Below, one piece after another: positions 36,300 through 47,800 of a stretch of 64,000 bases of DNA. The translations under genes and the position numbers were made by a program. The notes below the pieces were generated by a model. That model was not told where the DNA came from. It ran no database searches and saw only the letters and a list, made by a program, of their open reading frames with translations. Every line of letters starts with the position of its first letter. The stretch's first letter is position 1. The stretch comes from Balanoglossus misakiensis (taxonomy: Eukaryota; Hemichordata), in assembly GCA_040954595.2 (NCBI GenBank), contig CM082591.2, positions 3,658,001 to 3,722,000 of the forward strand. Reading direction: 5' to 3'.

Positions 36300-38197
36300 T
36301 TACTTCAGTAACTCTTTGATTTCATTATTGTCTGCACTGTCGATGTAGGACGATCCATCAGGGGCTTTGCCATCTTTCTTCGCTCCCTGAAAGTGCAACA
36401 GAAACTTGTATTACCACTCAAATACAAAGCTGTGTGGTACATTCTACATGTGGTTATATAGTGAATCAACGTTCCACCATACACAACGTCAATCCTGTTT
36501 GTAGGATACGAGAGTAAATATATCGCCAAAATTAATAAACGGTAGTGACTGATTATTCATTTTGGCGAGCTTTTCACCATAGTAAGAATCCGAGATAGGG
36601 AAAAGACATTGAAAAAAAGGGACAAAACTAAAGATCGGACATAATGTTTGTACACACATGTGCATAAGATGATAGTTGCCCTTTAACACTTACCTTACTA
36701 AGCAGAAAGCCAACACATTTTGTATGTCCTTCAAATATTGCTGATAACAGAGGCGTGATGCCATGTTTATCTTCTAACTGAGAAACAAAAACAATAAACA
36801 AGTTAGTGAGTGCATCAACGTGGGATAATTATGGCGTACACACAGGGACCACTGAATCATTTCTGAAATGGCTCAGCTCAAACAATTACATGTGAACAGT
36901 TTAAGTTGTCCTGGAATATTTCGGATTTGAGACGGTTTTGCTGGCCAGACTTGAGCGGGTGTAAAGGATTAACACCTCTCCTCAACACGTTGTCTATGAG
37001 ACCATGCACCAGGGTTTTACACAATCACTTATCGAATTTGTCGAGGGACTGAGGACTGTGGATTACTTGACCCCTGACCCTTAAAGTGCAATAAACAGTG
37101 ATGTAGAAAATAGCCAGTCACTCGTCAAATCACTTGCCTGAACTCAGCATATGACTGGCCAAAAACTTTCTAAAACCAATAGAACACAAACATATTAAAG
37201 GTATACAGTCACCTCAAATTTACATACGCCCATATATGGCTGAAATGGCGTATTTGAGTGTTCTAAAGAACATATGGTGGCGCTCTTTTTTTGTGTGTGT
37301 GCCACCCACTGAAAATCTGTGATTGGCTAGATCTCAATTTGCCATGGTAACTATAGCTAATTTTCCATAGGTGACCATAAACCTTTATTAATAATTCTAT
37401 GTGACCGGCTGTTGTTTTTTTCCTCTCAACTTACCCCATGTTACAAAACATATCTACACCACACAAGACAAGACTGAAACTTACGTTTACATCAGCCCCT
37501 TTTGAAACTAGATATTCCATGACTTCCAACTGGCCAAAATCTGCCGCAATATGAAGACCATTACGACCTTGATGAATTTCTTGGTTTACATCAACACCCT
37601 GTTTTTAAAGAAAATGGTGATGTAAGTTGTGATTGTATCTGATCACTAATGATCATTTGCAATAAACCTAATATTAACCAAAGTATGTCAAATGACAGAG
37701 ATCGATTTTTTCTGGTAAAAGCACAAGAAGCCCCGCTTCTTGAATCAATTTTCCTGACAAGTTTATCTGCGCTGCGCCAAGCCCTTCATAAAAAAAATCT
37801 GTGTTATGAAATTGACAGAAGTATTTGATATTTTCCCCACCCGGGCATATTAACGATTTCATGGCAATATTGTAGTCTTGCTTGTCCTGCTCCTGACATT
37901 GGAAATCACACATCACCTTCTGGTTATAATAATATTGGCTATGACCTTCTATCATTCAATTGATTTTCAAGGATCGGAATGGGAGCTGGTTTACATGATG
38001 TCAAATCTGTGTTCCCTGTTCGCCACCGCCCCCACAAGCACAACACTGGCAACAGTACTTGCACTTCGACGTGTTTTCGACTGCGGGTCACTCGAAAACG
38101 CCCGCTTTATCTTGGATAAATAGCTTACCGGCTTTTCCATATATTCCTTAACAGGTTCGATATCCCCATTCTGCAACGCCCACTTCAGTTCGCTCAT
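36300..38197 (-). CDS. MTPN: Myotrophin, ankyrin-repeat capping protein regulator
   Basis: Four exons, all phase 0, minus strand 5' to 3': 38197-38129, 37598-37485, 36777-36694, 36386-36300; 117 aa, against about 118 for human myotrophin. Myotrophin (V-1) is a small cytosolic ankyrin protein that sequesters actin capping protein. Recognisable segments in order: [76 protein letters not shown] and a short acidic helix ending NEIKELLK. Each intron falls near an ankyrin repeat boundary. Nothing is missing. The promoter side faces the tRNA-Ala gene at 38547. Confidence 0.96.
37200..37390 (+). repeat. Dispersed repeat, GATTGGCTAGATCTC family, copy 2
   Basis: Contains GTGCCACCCACTGAAAATCT, GATTGGCTAGATCTCAATTT and GCCATGGTAACTATAGC, matching 16840-16975. 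It lies in the myotrophin intron between exons 37485-37598 and 36694-36777. Confidence 0.7.
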
Positions 38198-38546
38198 TTT
38201 TTCCAGTGAAAATTGCTACCTTCGCAATGTCCTGGCGAAATAAGGAAGTGGCTGAATTACATGACCCAGTCATGACCTCTGTGTAGGGCATGCCGGGAAA
38301 ACGGAAGTACTTATTTGATTGTACTTCTGTAGAGCTACGACATTCTAGTTCTTTGCTGTCGCTTTTTCTATCATGTGTCATGCGAGAATATGGTATCGTG
38401 CCAGTGTATCGGCTGGACCGTGCACTCCAGAATCCAGCCACCTATATAAACGTACCCTCGGTAAAAAATCTAGTACATGACACATGGATAAAGGTCGGGC
38501 TATTTGCATAAAATTAGCCATTAACTACGTTTGTACTGATATGGGT

Positions 38547-38618
38547 GGGGATGTAGCTCAGTGGTAGAGCGCGCGCTTTGCATGCGCGAGGCCCCGGGTT
38601 CGAAACCCGGCATCTCCA
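38547..38618 (+). tRNA. tRNA-Ala (anticodon TGC)
   Basis: A 72-nt cloverleaf. Acceptor stem GGGGATG pairs with CATCTCC, with discriminator A. The A box is TAGCTCAGTGG, the anticodon loop TTTGCAT reads TGC, the variable loop is short and the B box/T arm is GGTTCGAAACC. No intron and no encoded CCA. A seven-T run follows at 38630-38636. Confidence 0.97.
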
Positions 38619-38629
38619 GACTCGTGATA

Positions 38630-38636
38630 TTTTTTT
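38630..38636 (+). terminator. Pol III terminator of tRNA-Ala
   Basis: Seven consecutive T, 12 bases after the tRNA 3' end. Confidence 0.8.
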
Positions 38637-39199
38637 ACCAACCCGTACAATTTATCTACTATAACGACTGACCACTTATAATCCTTGTACGACATTTCTC
38701 AATTCTTGCCATGTTTTTGCAGCGTGCTAAAGCGATGTCATTGTCTAAGAGATAAATCGAGCCCTATTGGCACTCGAAAGACGTTTCATCTTTCCTATTG
38801 TGCGAGTTTGGTTTTACTTTCAGAATGATTTGTGTAATGGTCTTCTGAAGTGGAGCCATTTCCAAGAAAACTTCAGAGAAGACAACAACACTAAATGCTT
38901 TGTTTGGTATTTGATTTATTTGATCACTAATGAAAATACCAATAAATGTATGCACTAATGTCAAATGAAAAAACAATGAATGTATGCACTAACAATAAAA
39001 TAAAATGCATGAAAATTTACAAATGTTTGTTACAAAGATATGGAAGGGACTGAATGTTGGGCCATGAAGATAGTCTTACAGCCTGGTGATAAACGAGTTG
39101 TGTACATAGTGAATTTTCAAATTCTACCACTCTCTTTTTCGAAGGAGAATTAGTATCCGATCAACATGTTAAGTCCTGGCCACAACTGTTGCTGTTGGT

Positions 39200-41461
39200 C
39201 TACTGTGCAAATACTTTCAGACAGTTATTTCCGTGATCGCTGACCCAAATTTTACTGTGATGGTCATCACCAGTTACACAGATACCGTAGGGCCCATTGA
39301 GTCCATCCTCGTCACGGTCAATGCGACAGACAAACTTCCCTCCGGATTCGTATTTGACGATCCTGTTATTTCCTTTGTCTGAGACGTACACATAGCCGTG
39401 TTTATCCACAGCCACTCCTCGGGGACGAAAGAACTGACCATCTCCACGTCCTTCAGAGCCGAATGTATACAGAAAGTGACCATCGCTATCGAACACTTGA
39501 ATGCGATGGTTACAAGTATCTGATACGTAGACATTGCCTTTGCCGTCAATGCAGATAAACCATGGAAGCTGGAACTCGCCGGCTTTCATTCCCTGATTCC
39601 CGAATGACTTGACGCGGTTTCCAACTTGGTCGTAGATGTGAATGCAGTGGGCGCCGTTGTCAACGACGTAAACTGCCCCATTGACGGGACTCACAGCGAT
39701 ACCGACCGGCGTTGCGATTTGCCCCTGACCAAACCGTCTGATTGTTTTGTCATTTACATCATAAACAACCACGAGCTTATTTGCTTCATCTGTCATGTAA
39801 ACGTTACCATCCTGAGATAAGGCAACGTCGTTTGGGAGAGTATTCTGAAAAGATACGCATTGAACTACACGCTGCTGGTAGTTTTCGCCCACAGAAAATA
39901 TTTGCAGCCTGCTGTTGGCGTGATCACAAACAAGAGCATCCTCGTTTCTGGTCATTTTTATGCCGTATGGACTTCTCAAACGACCAACCTGAGAACCCAG
40001 CCCGCCGAAACTAAGCACCAAGCCTTTCTGGGGAACCACTTTAATTCTAGCTGGCGATCCCTGTGCCTCTTTCTTGTTCACTGATACTGAAAGTTGGTGC
40101 TCCCCTGCGACCTTGGCAGCAGTCGTTAACGTCAGTCCGTTTCCACGGTCGGTCCCGCCCCTTGCCGGCTGTATGCTGCCGTCGGGTGCCTCCAAGACAG
40201 CGTGGACATCTTGTCTTCCAGCGTCCCCAGGCAAAGTCTCTCCGCTGGGAACTAGCGTGCAAACGATATCCTCGCCCACCCTTGCATGCGCGGGCACATC
40301 ACTCAGCTTGTACGCATTCGTCAGGACTGCTCCAATGGTCTCCACATTACAGAAGTCGTCATTCGGCTTGAACTCAATATAGTCATCCTCTACCGGGTCA
40401 CACTTCGTTTCCACCTTCATCAATTCTTCTATTTTTGCAGCAATTCGGACTTTGGACGACATCAACTGCGCCTGGGTCCCGTAATTCGCCACCGTCTCAA
40501 CATACTCCCTGGCATACGAAAGATCATTTTCTGAGATATCGAGATTTTTCACCTGGGCGTTCAAGTTCTCTGTTCTCAGGTCATATTCAACCTTCATTTC
40601 TTTCAGAAGTTCGTCTCCCCGTTCTCGTATCCGGTTGGTGGTTTCTCTGACAGCGTTATCGACGTATTCTTTGATTTTTGACTGCTCTCTTTGAAAGCGT
40701 GTATCCAAGGATTCCAGTACGACGGCTATCGCCGTCTTACTCTCGTTGGCTTCGGATTCTTTCGTTTTTACTCTGTCCATCATGGCGGTCAAATCTCTGG
40801 TAAATTCTTCGGCAGCCTCTCTGACACATCTGCATTTATGCTCTGTCACTGGGTGGTTCCAAGCTGTACACTTCTGGCAGACGGCCTCCTCGCATGTGTC
40901 ACAGTAGACCTCGATCTCGTAGCTCGGGTGCTTACTGCAGAAAATCGGAGGGTGCACTGAAGCCGGGTTGGCGAACTTTGCGGCACGGTATTCGTCCGGG
41001 GACAGCGTGCGGTGCGATTTCGTCACGGGGATTTGTCGGTGTGTGGCCACGCAGCTGCCGCAGAATGCCATCGAGCATTCGATGCAGTGTTTGGCCAGGT
41101 CGCCTTGTCCGCAGCCTTCGCATTTCCCGGTGCCTGCCTGCGCTCCTCGGCTCTTGAACATTTCAAGCAAATCACCGAGGAACACATTGTCCTCGAAGTC
41201 CGCCACGCTGCCACCGGGTAGTTCATGTGACCGCCGGCATATCGGACAGGTCACACTTACAGCTCCGTTCTTCTCCGCCAGCTTCCCCAGACACGGCTCG
41301 CAGAAGCTGTGCAGACAGGGTAGAACCTTTGCAGTCTTGTAACGCTCGGCACAGATTCCACACAGGAGAGCATTTTCGCTGAATTCATTGACTTGGGTCG
41401 TGTCCTTCGCTGCCATTGTGCTTGTGGTGAATGCTTTTTGCACTATGACCTTTGATGTCAC
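39200..41461 (-). CDS. Intronless TRIM-NHL protein, TRIM2/3-like
   Basis: One 753-aa exon. The RING finger spans residues about 34-76 (CGICAERYKTAKVLPCLHSF to CPICRR). The first B-box is at about 113-150 (CEGCGQGDLAKHC) and the second at about 172-210 (CSKHPSYEIEVYCDTCEEAV). A coiled coil covers about 215-345 and a filamin-type Ig repeat about 365-470. The last part is a six-bladed NHL propeller with repeated GxxxSPYGI, PNDVAL, PVGIAV, PWFICI, PRGVAV and NGPYGI blade starts. This is the architecture of TRIM2, TRIM3 and TRIM71 E3 ligases, which bind RNA or substrates through NHL. The lack of introns points to a retrocopy or a member of a lineage-specific expansion. The start ATG at 41461 is preferred. 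A second in-frame Met 15 residues on (MAAKDTTQ) is also possible and places the RING closer to the N-terminus. Confidence 0.93.
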   Translation of the reverse strand: MTSKVIVQKAFTTSTMAAKDTTQVNEFSENALLCGICAERYKTAKVLPCLHSFCEPCLGKLAEKNGAVSVTCPICRRSHELPGGSVADFEDNVFLGDLLEMFKSRGAQAGTGKCEGCGQGDLAKHCIECSMAFCGSCVATHRQIPVTKSHRTLSPDEYRAAKFANPASVHPPIFCSKHPSYEIEVYCDTCEEAVCQKCTAWNHPVTEHKCRCVREAAEEFTRDLTAMMDRVKTKESEANESKTAIAVVLESLDTRFQREQSKIKEYVDNAVRETTNRIRERGDELLKEMKVEYDLRTENLNAQVKNLDISENDLSYAREYVETVANYGTQAQLMSSKVRIAAKIEELMKVETKCDPVEDDYIEFKPNDDFCNVETIGAVLTNAYKLSDVPAHARVGEDIVCTLVPSGETLPGDAGRQDVHAVLEAPDGSIQPARGGTDRGNGLTLTTAAKVAGEHQLSVSVNKKEAQGSPARIKVVPQKGLVLSFGGLGSQVGRLRSPYGIKMTRNEDALVCDHANSRLQIFSVGENYQQRVVQCVSFQNTLPNDVALSQDGNVYMTDEANKLVVVYDVNDKTIRRFGQGQIATPVGIAVSPVNGAVYVVDNGAHCIHIYDQVGNRVKSFGNQGMKAGEFQLPWFICIDGKGNVYVSDTCNHRIQVFDSDGHFLYTFGSEGRGDGQFFRPRGVAVDKHGYVYVSDKGNNRIVKYESGGKFVCRIDRDEDGLNGPYGICVTGDDHHSKIWVSDHGNNCLKVFAQ

Positions 41462-43840
41462 GTGACCAAGCTGGGCCGCTTGTGTGTTTGTTTATCTTCC
41501 GGGGAGCCCATCCATAGACAGGAGGGGGAAGTCCCCCTCGGCCCCCCCCCCCCCTCTTATTGTGGGGAGTGCGCAGTACTTTCACATAAACAGTAGTCGA
41601 GAGTAGCATGCCCATCGGAAAATGGACCCTGCCATATCGCTGACGTACGTGCCAACTAAAGCCAAAAGGTCCCATAGGCCTAGCCAGATGAAGCCCTAGA
41701 GATACAACGCGACTTTCGCCACTAAATTGTCCGTTTTTGTGAAGAAAAAAAAATATCGCGCAACTTGAGTTACTCACGACAAGAATAGCTTTTCGGGAAT
41801 AACCGAGCCCATGCTACCACATATAGCCAAACTGAACTTTCCCTTTATAAATCGTCAGAAATTACGCGTTCGAAGGAACTGTTTACATATGGTCTTTCCG
41901 ATAATCCTGCTTCGTGTACAAATAGAAATCTTAGCAAACAAAGCCTTACACGTAGATTTGTATGTTTTCTCCGGGACAAAGAAGCAACAACTAGTATGTA
42001 TTTCATATTTTACACACAAGTAATGAACTTGTCGAATGTTATTTCTTCCGGACGTACACTGACTGTTCTGAATTTCTGTGAACTCAAGCACAGACTGCTA
42101 CAAAACCAACGTACAACTAACCGTACATCTCTCAACACAGAAAGTTGCTCAGTAACGATTCTCCTGGCCGCTTGTTTTTTATGCAAACATTTGCTGATCA
42201 AATTTGCTTGTCTGTAGTTGGGTTCGAAACCCGGCATCTCCATTCCATATTTTGCCAAACAAATATTTTCAATTTTTATTTTCTGGTTTCTGTGTCAAAT
42301 CAAATGTCTGTATAGGTCCTATTAACATTTCACCTCAGTACACGAAATGCTTTTTCACTCAGGTGTGGTTGGGTTCCCAAATTCTCGTTTTTCAACAAAT
42401 TCGTCATTGCTGTTGTCTCTAATCCGTGTAAACTCTTCACAGTTTGTCAAATGGCTATTTTGTTAAACACATTCTATGCACCAGTAACTTGTTGCATTAT
42501 AAAAATAAAACCTGGCATTTGCCAACAAAGAAAGCAATTACAGAGTAAATTGAATTCCCCAGGTAGATTGTCAACAATTTGATGGATTATATGAATGTCA
42601 TTTTTTTTAAAAAGCATCCCAACAGTTTTCCTTATTTCGCCACCTTGGTGAATAATAGCTTTTGGGCGTTACACCAGGGGAACGGTGCTCTATTTTTTTA
42701 ATGCCACGTCAGAGTAAACGCGCACTAAAGTTTAGCTTGTTTTCTTTAAATAATAACAGAATTGCGACTTTCTCCTAAACAAAGGAGATTTTACTCGTTT
42801 GTACTGATAAACAAGGTAGGGAACTATTTTTAATTACTCGACATCTCCAGATGATCATCTATAAAACATATACAGCTGTTTCAAAAAGTTCCCATTTTTC
42901 TATAATTTTAAACTTAATGCCTGTTTCTAATATCCATCATACGCTTTGCCCTTGAAAAGTATTTTGACATGAGTACCAGTAACATTTTGAGAAACATAAA
43001 TAATTTTGCTGATATTTTCCAACAAAGAAAAACCAATTACAGGCCACGTACCCGGAAATGTTGGACGCTTTGACCTCTAGTGAGAAACGTGGATGACTGA
43101 TGAAACCGTGACCATTCAACTACGCTTTAAAATCTGCAATTTTCTTTTAAATCGAGGAGTATTCAAGATATATTATTATAGGCGGAAAGTTTGAAGTAGG
43201 ACGTTTGTTTGTTGGTTAGGTGCGTCCTATACAAGTTTACACCCAATTTGAAGTACATGCGAAACACAATTTTTAAAATCTAAAATGTTTGGGTCAAACT
43301 GATCATATACCTAGAATTCCAGTCATAAACAACACATGACTAGGGACCATCTCTTGGCTATGAAAGTAATCTGATAAATGCCTTTATAATGTGTGAAATA
43401 CTGTATTTGAATAATTCGCACCCCCACTAGGACTTTGCATAAAAGTTATTTCAAGGGAAAATTACCACAAATGCAAACAGATTATTGCAATTTCCGTACA
43501 ATTGATGATTATCCTTCCCAGAACAATTCTATGAGTGTTTTTGAGAAAAAGGTGTTGATCAAACTATATCAATTTTACAAATTAGTAATTTTCTTGTAAG
43601 TGAAACAATACTGCATATTAAACTCCTAAGGTACCCCTGAACCACCACAGCGTCGAGAATAGGGGATGGGTCAATAACATGAAAGTTGATTGGAGGGGGA
43701 CAAAAATAGTCAAACTTTCGTGTTGCTGGCGGTGTTGTCAGGATGATTGATTGAAACCTTATGATGTATTGAAAAGTCAATTCTGTTTTTGTTGTTGAAA
43801 TACTTAATATGCATGGAATTAAGACTAAAAATATAGGTCA
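41462..43840. other. Intergenic stretch between the TRIM gene and protease B
   Basis: The upstream region of the TRIM gene followed by AT-rich sequence. Apart from the isolated tRNA-Ala 3' fragment (42220-42242), I see no gene, clear transposon or array. Confidence 0.5.
42220..42242 (+). pseudogene. tRNA-Ala 3' fragment
   Basis: GGGTTCGAAACCCGGCATCT continuing to CCA is identical to the T arm and 3' acceptor strand of the tRNA-Ala at 38547-38618. The bases upstream do not form the rest of the cloverleaf. Confidence 0.8.
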
Positions 43841-43845
43841 AACAC

Positions 43846-43852
43846 TATAAAA
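43846..43852 (+). promoter_or_regulatory. TATA box of protease B
   Basis: TATAAAA lies about 25 bases before a conserved non-coding first exon (about 43873-43959) that ends at a GTATGTTTCTTG donor. It matches protease A. Confidence 0.7.
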
Positions 43853-44151
43853 CAACTGTTATTCGAAACACCTAGTTAGTGCAACTTGGTACTGCAACAA
43901 AGTCTCTTGACAGATCGACTTTCGCCATCTGCTTCACATAAACAGCGGCGGTAACAAAGGTATGTTTCTTGAAGCTTAAACTATTCGATAAATTTAGTTT
44001 CATACTTTTTGAACAAAATTGGCAATGATACTGCTTTGACTGCAAATGTTTTATTACAGTATCAAACGTGCAAGTTTCACATTATATGAGATCAACTTAA
44101 AAACTTTGTTTCCCTAACAGCTTACCATACATTATTGCATTTCAGACAATC

Positions 44152-44789
44152 ATGATCACATCGCGATCCACGGCGATTTGGTTCTGCGTGTTTGCATTAC
44201 TTGTGGTGCAGATCACAGCTGCCAGCAAAAATAAAAGGAAGATTGAGGAAGAGCGAAGAATCCGTGCACTGCGTCCGAGCTTCGTCAAACGTGAACATCA
44301 AGCTCCACTGATTCCTGCTGGAGACGAGAAGATAGACCAGGAATACATTGTAAAACTGAGGGTGAGTATAGATGTTTTGGTGAACACACATTTATCGATT
44401 ACAGAAAGTATGTTACAGCCATATGTTATTCACAACTGACAGTTGGTTTTCCAATAAGCAATTCCGCACACATATGTTTAGTATTTACAATTTACATCAG
44501 TTTTTTTTTTCAAATAAGCTTTAATATGCCAGCCATTGGAACACTCATTGCATGATTTGCAACCACTTCTAACAAACAATATATACTGTTATCTCATTTT
44601 ATTCAGGACGACATTACTGTTGAAGAACTGGCCGCATTCGAAGTCAAATTCCAAGAACTTGCTGAAGAGCATGGCATACATGTGGATTTTCAAATAGATT
44701 TGACAAATCTGATGACAGGTTTTGTTGCCAGAATTCCTGGAGACGCAGTTGATATAGTATGTGCGCATTTCGTTGTTTTCAAAGCCATA

Positions 44790-44868
<79 letters not shown>

Positions 44869-47800
44869 ATGTATGTATGTATGTATGTATGTATGTATGT
44901 ATGTATGTATGTATGTATGTATGTATGTATGTATGTATGTATGTATGTATGTATGTATGGATGGATGGATGGATGGATGGATGGATCGATGGATGGATGG
45001 ATGCATTTTCTTTTCTTTTAGAAATACATTTGGTTCTTATGTTTTTCCATTTAGCTCCGTTGGCTGGATGAGGTAGATTCTGTTGAAGAAGACGAAACTA
45101 TCCATGGAAATGTGGAGTGGGGTTTGGACAGGATTGATCAGGCTGACTTGCCTTTGGATAACGTTTATTCATCAGCACCACTAGGTAAATTTGCACCTTC
45201 TTTGGTATTAACTTGGCACTCATTTTTGAAATATTTGATGCCGGAATTGTTTTTTCTAATATAATGATCGATTTTCCTTAAGTAATAAACCTCAATGTTA
45301 AGTGCCCAGTAACCGTTAACAATACGTACAACTCTTTTTTTAAATCACTTATCACTTGGGAGTTTGACTTCGCCAGCTTTAGTTGAGTGTATGTTTATCA
45401 AAATGGTTAATTTGACTACTGTTAAAAAATATGATCACAATAACTTTAGTATTTTGTATTTCTTTATTTAAAGGGGATGGTAGCGGCGTGAATGTCTTTG
45501 TATTGGATACTGGCATACGTTTCACACATAGCGAGTTTGGTGGTAGAGCACAGACCTTCTTTGACGCCTTTTCAGATGGACAAAATGTAAGTTGCACTAT
45601 AAGGAAATCATTTCAGAGTCAAATGTTTCTCACGAACACATTTCTATGACAAACTCACAACTGAAATTGTTGAATGCCCTGTGTTTTTAATTTTTTGCAA
45701 TGAACACGACAGTAACCAATTTATTTGAATACGGACTTGTATGTACCCCGTTTAATTTGATCACTTTTAGAGTGTAATGTTACATTTGTACTGCAAAACT
45801 GCAAGTAACTTGCAAAATTATCACTGCAGTTTCAAAGAAATCATTTTAATAATTCGATAATTCTGGATATCTTAAAAATCTCAAAATAGTTGCAATTGTG
45901 TGACTGTATGAAAAGGGAATGAAAAAGTTCGCCTGTTTTAAAAACACTATCACTTTCGATCCCTGTTGCGTTCGGGAGACAATACAATATTTCTGTTTTA
46001 CGTTCTCATGTGAATAAATGCAATAACAATACTTCTGGATTTATTGCGTGTTTTTTTTCAGGGGAATGACTGTCAAGGACATGGTACTCACTGTGCTGGT
46101 ACTATCGGTGGAAGCACTGTTGGTGTTGCACCTGGTGTCAATTTGTATGCGGGTCGTGTTTTGAATTGCCAAGGAAGTGGGTCAAACAGCGGCGTTATTG
46201 CAGGTAAGACTGAGCCATTGTAATTTGACGTCAATGATTACATCGAAATAATTGGCAAAACGAAACATTGTAATTAGCGTTGTTTTAATACAAGGTGAAC
46301 GAAATATTTAGCGCGAAATCCGTACAAAATTGTTCCAAACTAAAATAAATCTCCTTCATAGACGCCCACAGCATCAAGCTTCTCATGATTTATCCCTACA
46401 GGTATGGATGCAGTCGCCGCTTCGAATAAGAAACCAGCAGTGGTCTCCATGTCGCTGGGCGGTGGGCACTCCTCGTCCACGAATTTGGCAGTCAAACGGT
46501 TAACCGATGCTGGGTACATCGTGGTTGTTGCTGCTGGAAACGAGGATACAGACGCCTGTAACACGTCACCTGCTTCGGCTCCTGAGGTATTACATTTGAC
46601 GTATAGCAAAAACAATTAGAATATGTTGAAGCATGACTCCTAGCGGAAAGGTGACATGCGATCACCAAGAATATGCGTGCCATCTGAGAAATGAATAAAA
46701 TGCAGGTGTTAACGCCCTGTGTGTAGCTTTATCTGTTTGTAGCTAGCTCAGCAAAGTCATCTCCAAATCTTGTGAGTTCTGATTTTAATTTCACCGTGAA
46801 GTATCCGTATAGCGACGGTTAAAGTACCTTTCGCTCCATTGTACAAGTATTCGTTTCTGAAAATATCCTGCCCACGTCCATTGTCCATACTTAACTTCCA
46901 CTATGTGTCATACATGCCCAGACTAAACCACAGCTGACTGATAGTTGGCTACTATTTATGTATGTTACAGGCAATTACGGTGGGAGCCACTCAATCTAAC
47001 GATGCTTTAGCTGGGTATTCTAATTACGGCAGCTGTGTTAATATCCTGGCACCAGGAAGTGACGTCAGAAGTGCTTACCACACTGGGGACGGCAGCTACA
47101 CCACTATGAGTGGAACCTCGATGGCAACTCCCCACGTTGCTGGTAAGTGTGCCTTGATGTATTCTGAGGTCTTCATGTATACTAAGGGCATGCTGTAAGC
47201 AAATCTTTGTAAACCTAAATCACAATAAAATCTTGCAGTCCTCTGTTCATTCCCAATGATGTCGACAGTGCCTGTTCCCGTAATAAATGTCTCTCTATTT
47301 CCTCAAGGTGTTGCCGCCCTGTTGCTTCAAGCGGATCCATCTCTCACACAATCGACGATGTTAAACAAGTTGTTGGAAACTGCCCAAACAGGAAAAATCG
47401 ACCTGTCCCGCCTGTCTGACAGTTCATCAACACCGAATAAACTCCTGAATCTTGCCGCTAATGGTGAGGAGAAACACATTTGTTTCAATACACCCTTTTT
47501 ATTTAACCACTGTGGCGAGGAAACACCTTTCTTATTTATTTTAATGTCTATAAAATAACAATATGAAGGTGATGCAATGTAATAGCAATCAACCCCGCGT
47601 AGGTGGGTATACCACTGGATATAGCACAATTCATTCCATATAGGGATAAACTGTGTTAACGCCATCTTGAAAATTTGCAGTGCATTATGGGTCAATTCCG
47701 GTTCCGGTTGGGGGGGGGGGAGTAGCGTCTACAACCTACCCATTTTCCAGCGGTTTAGTCAGATTTTCTTCATGTAACTACTACTACTAACGTTACTTGA

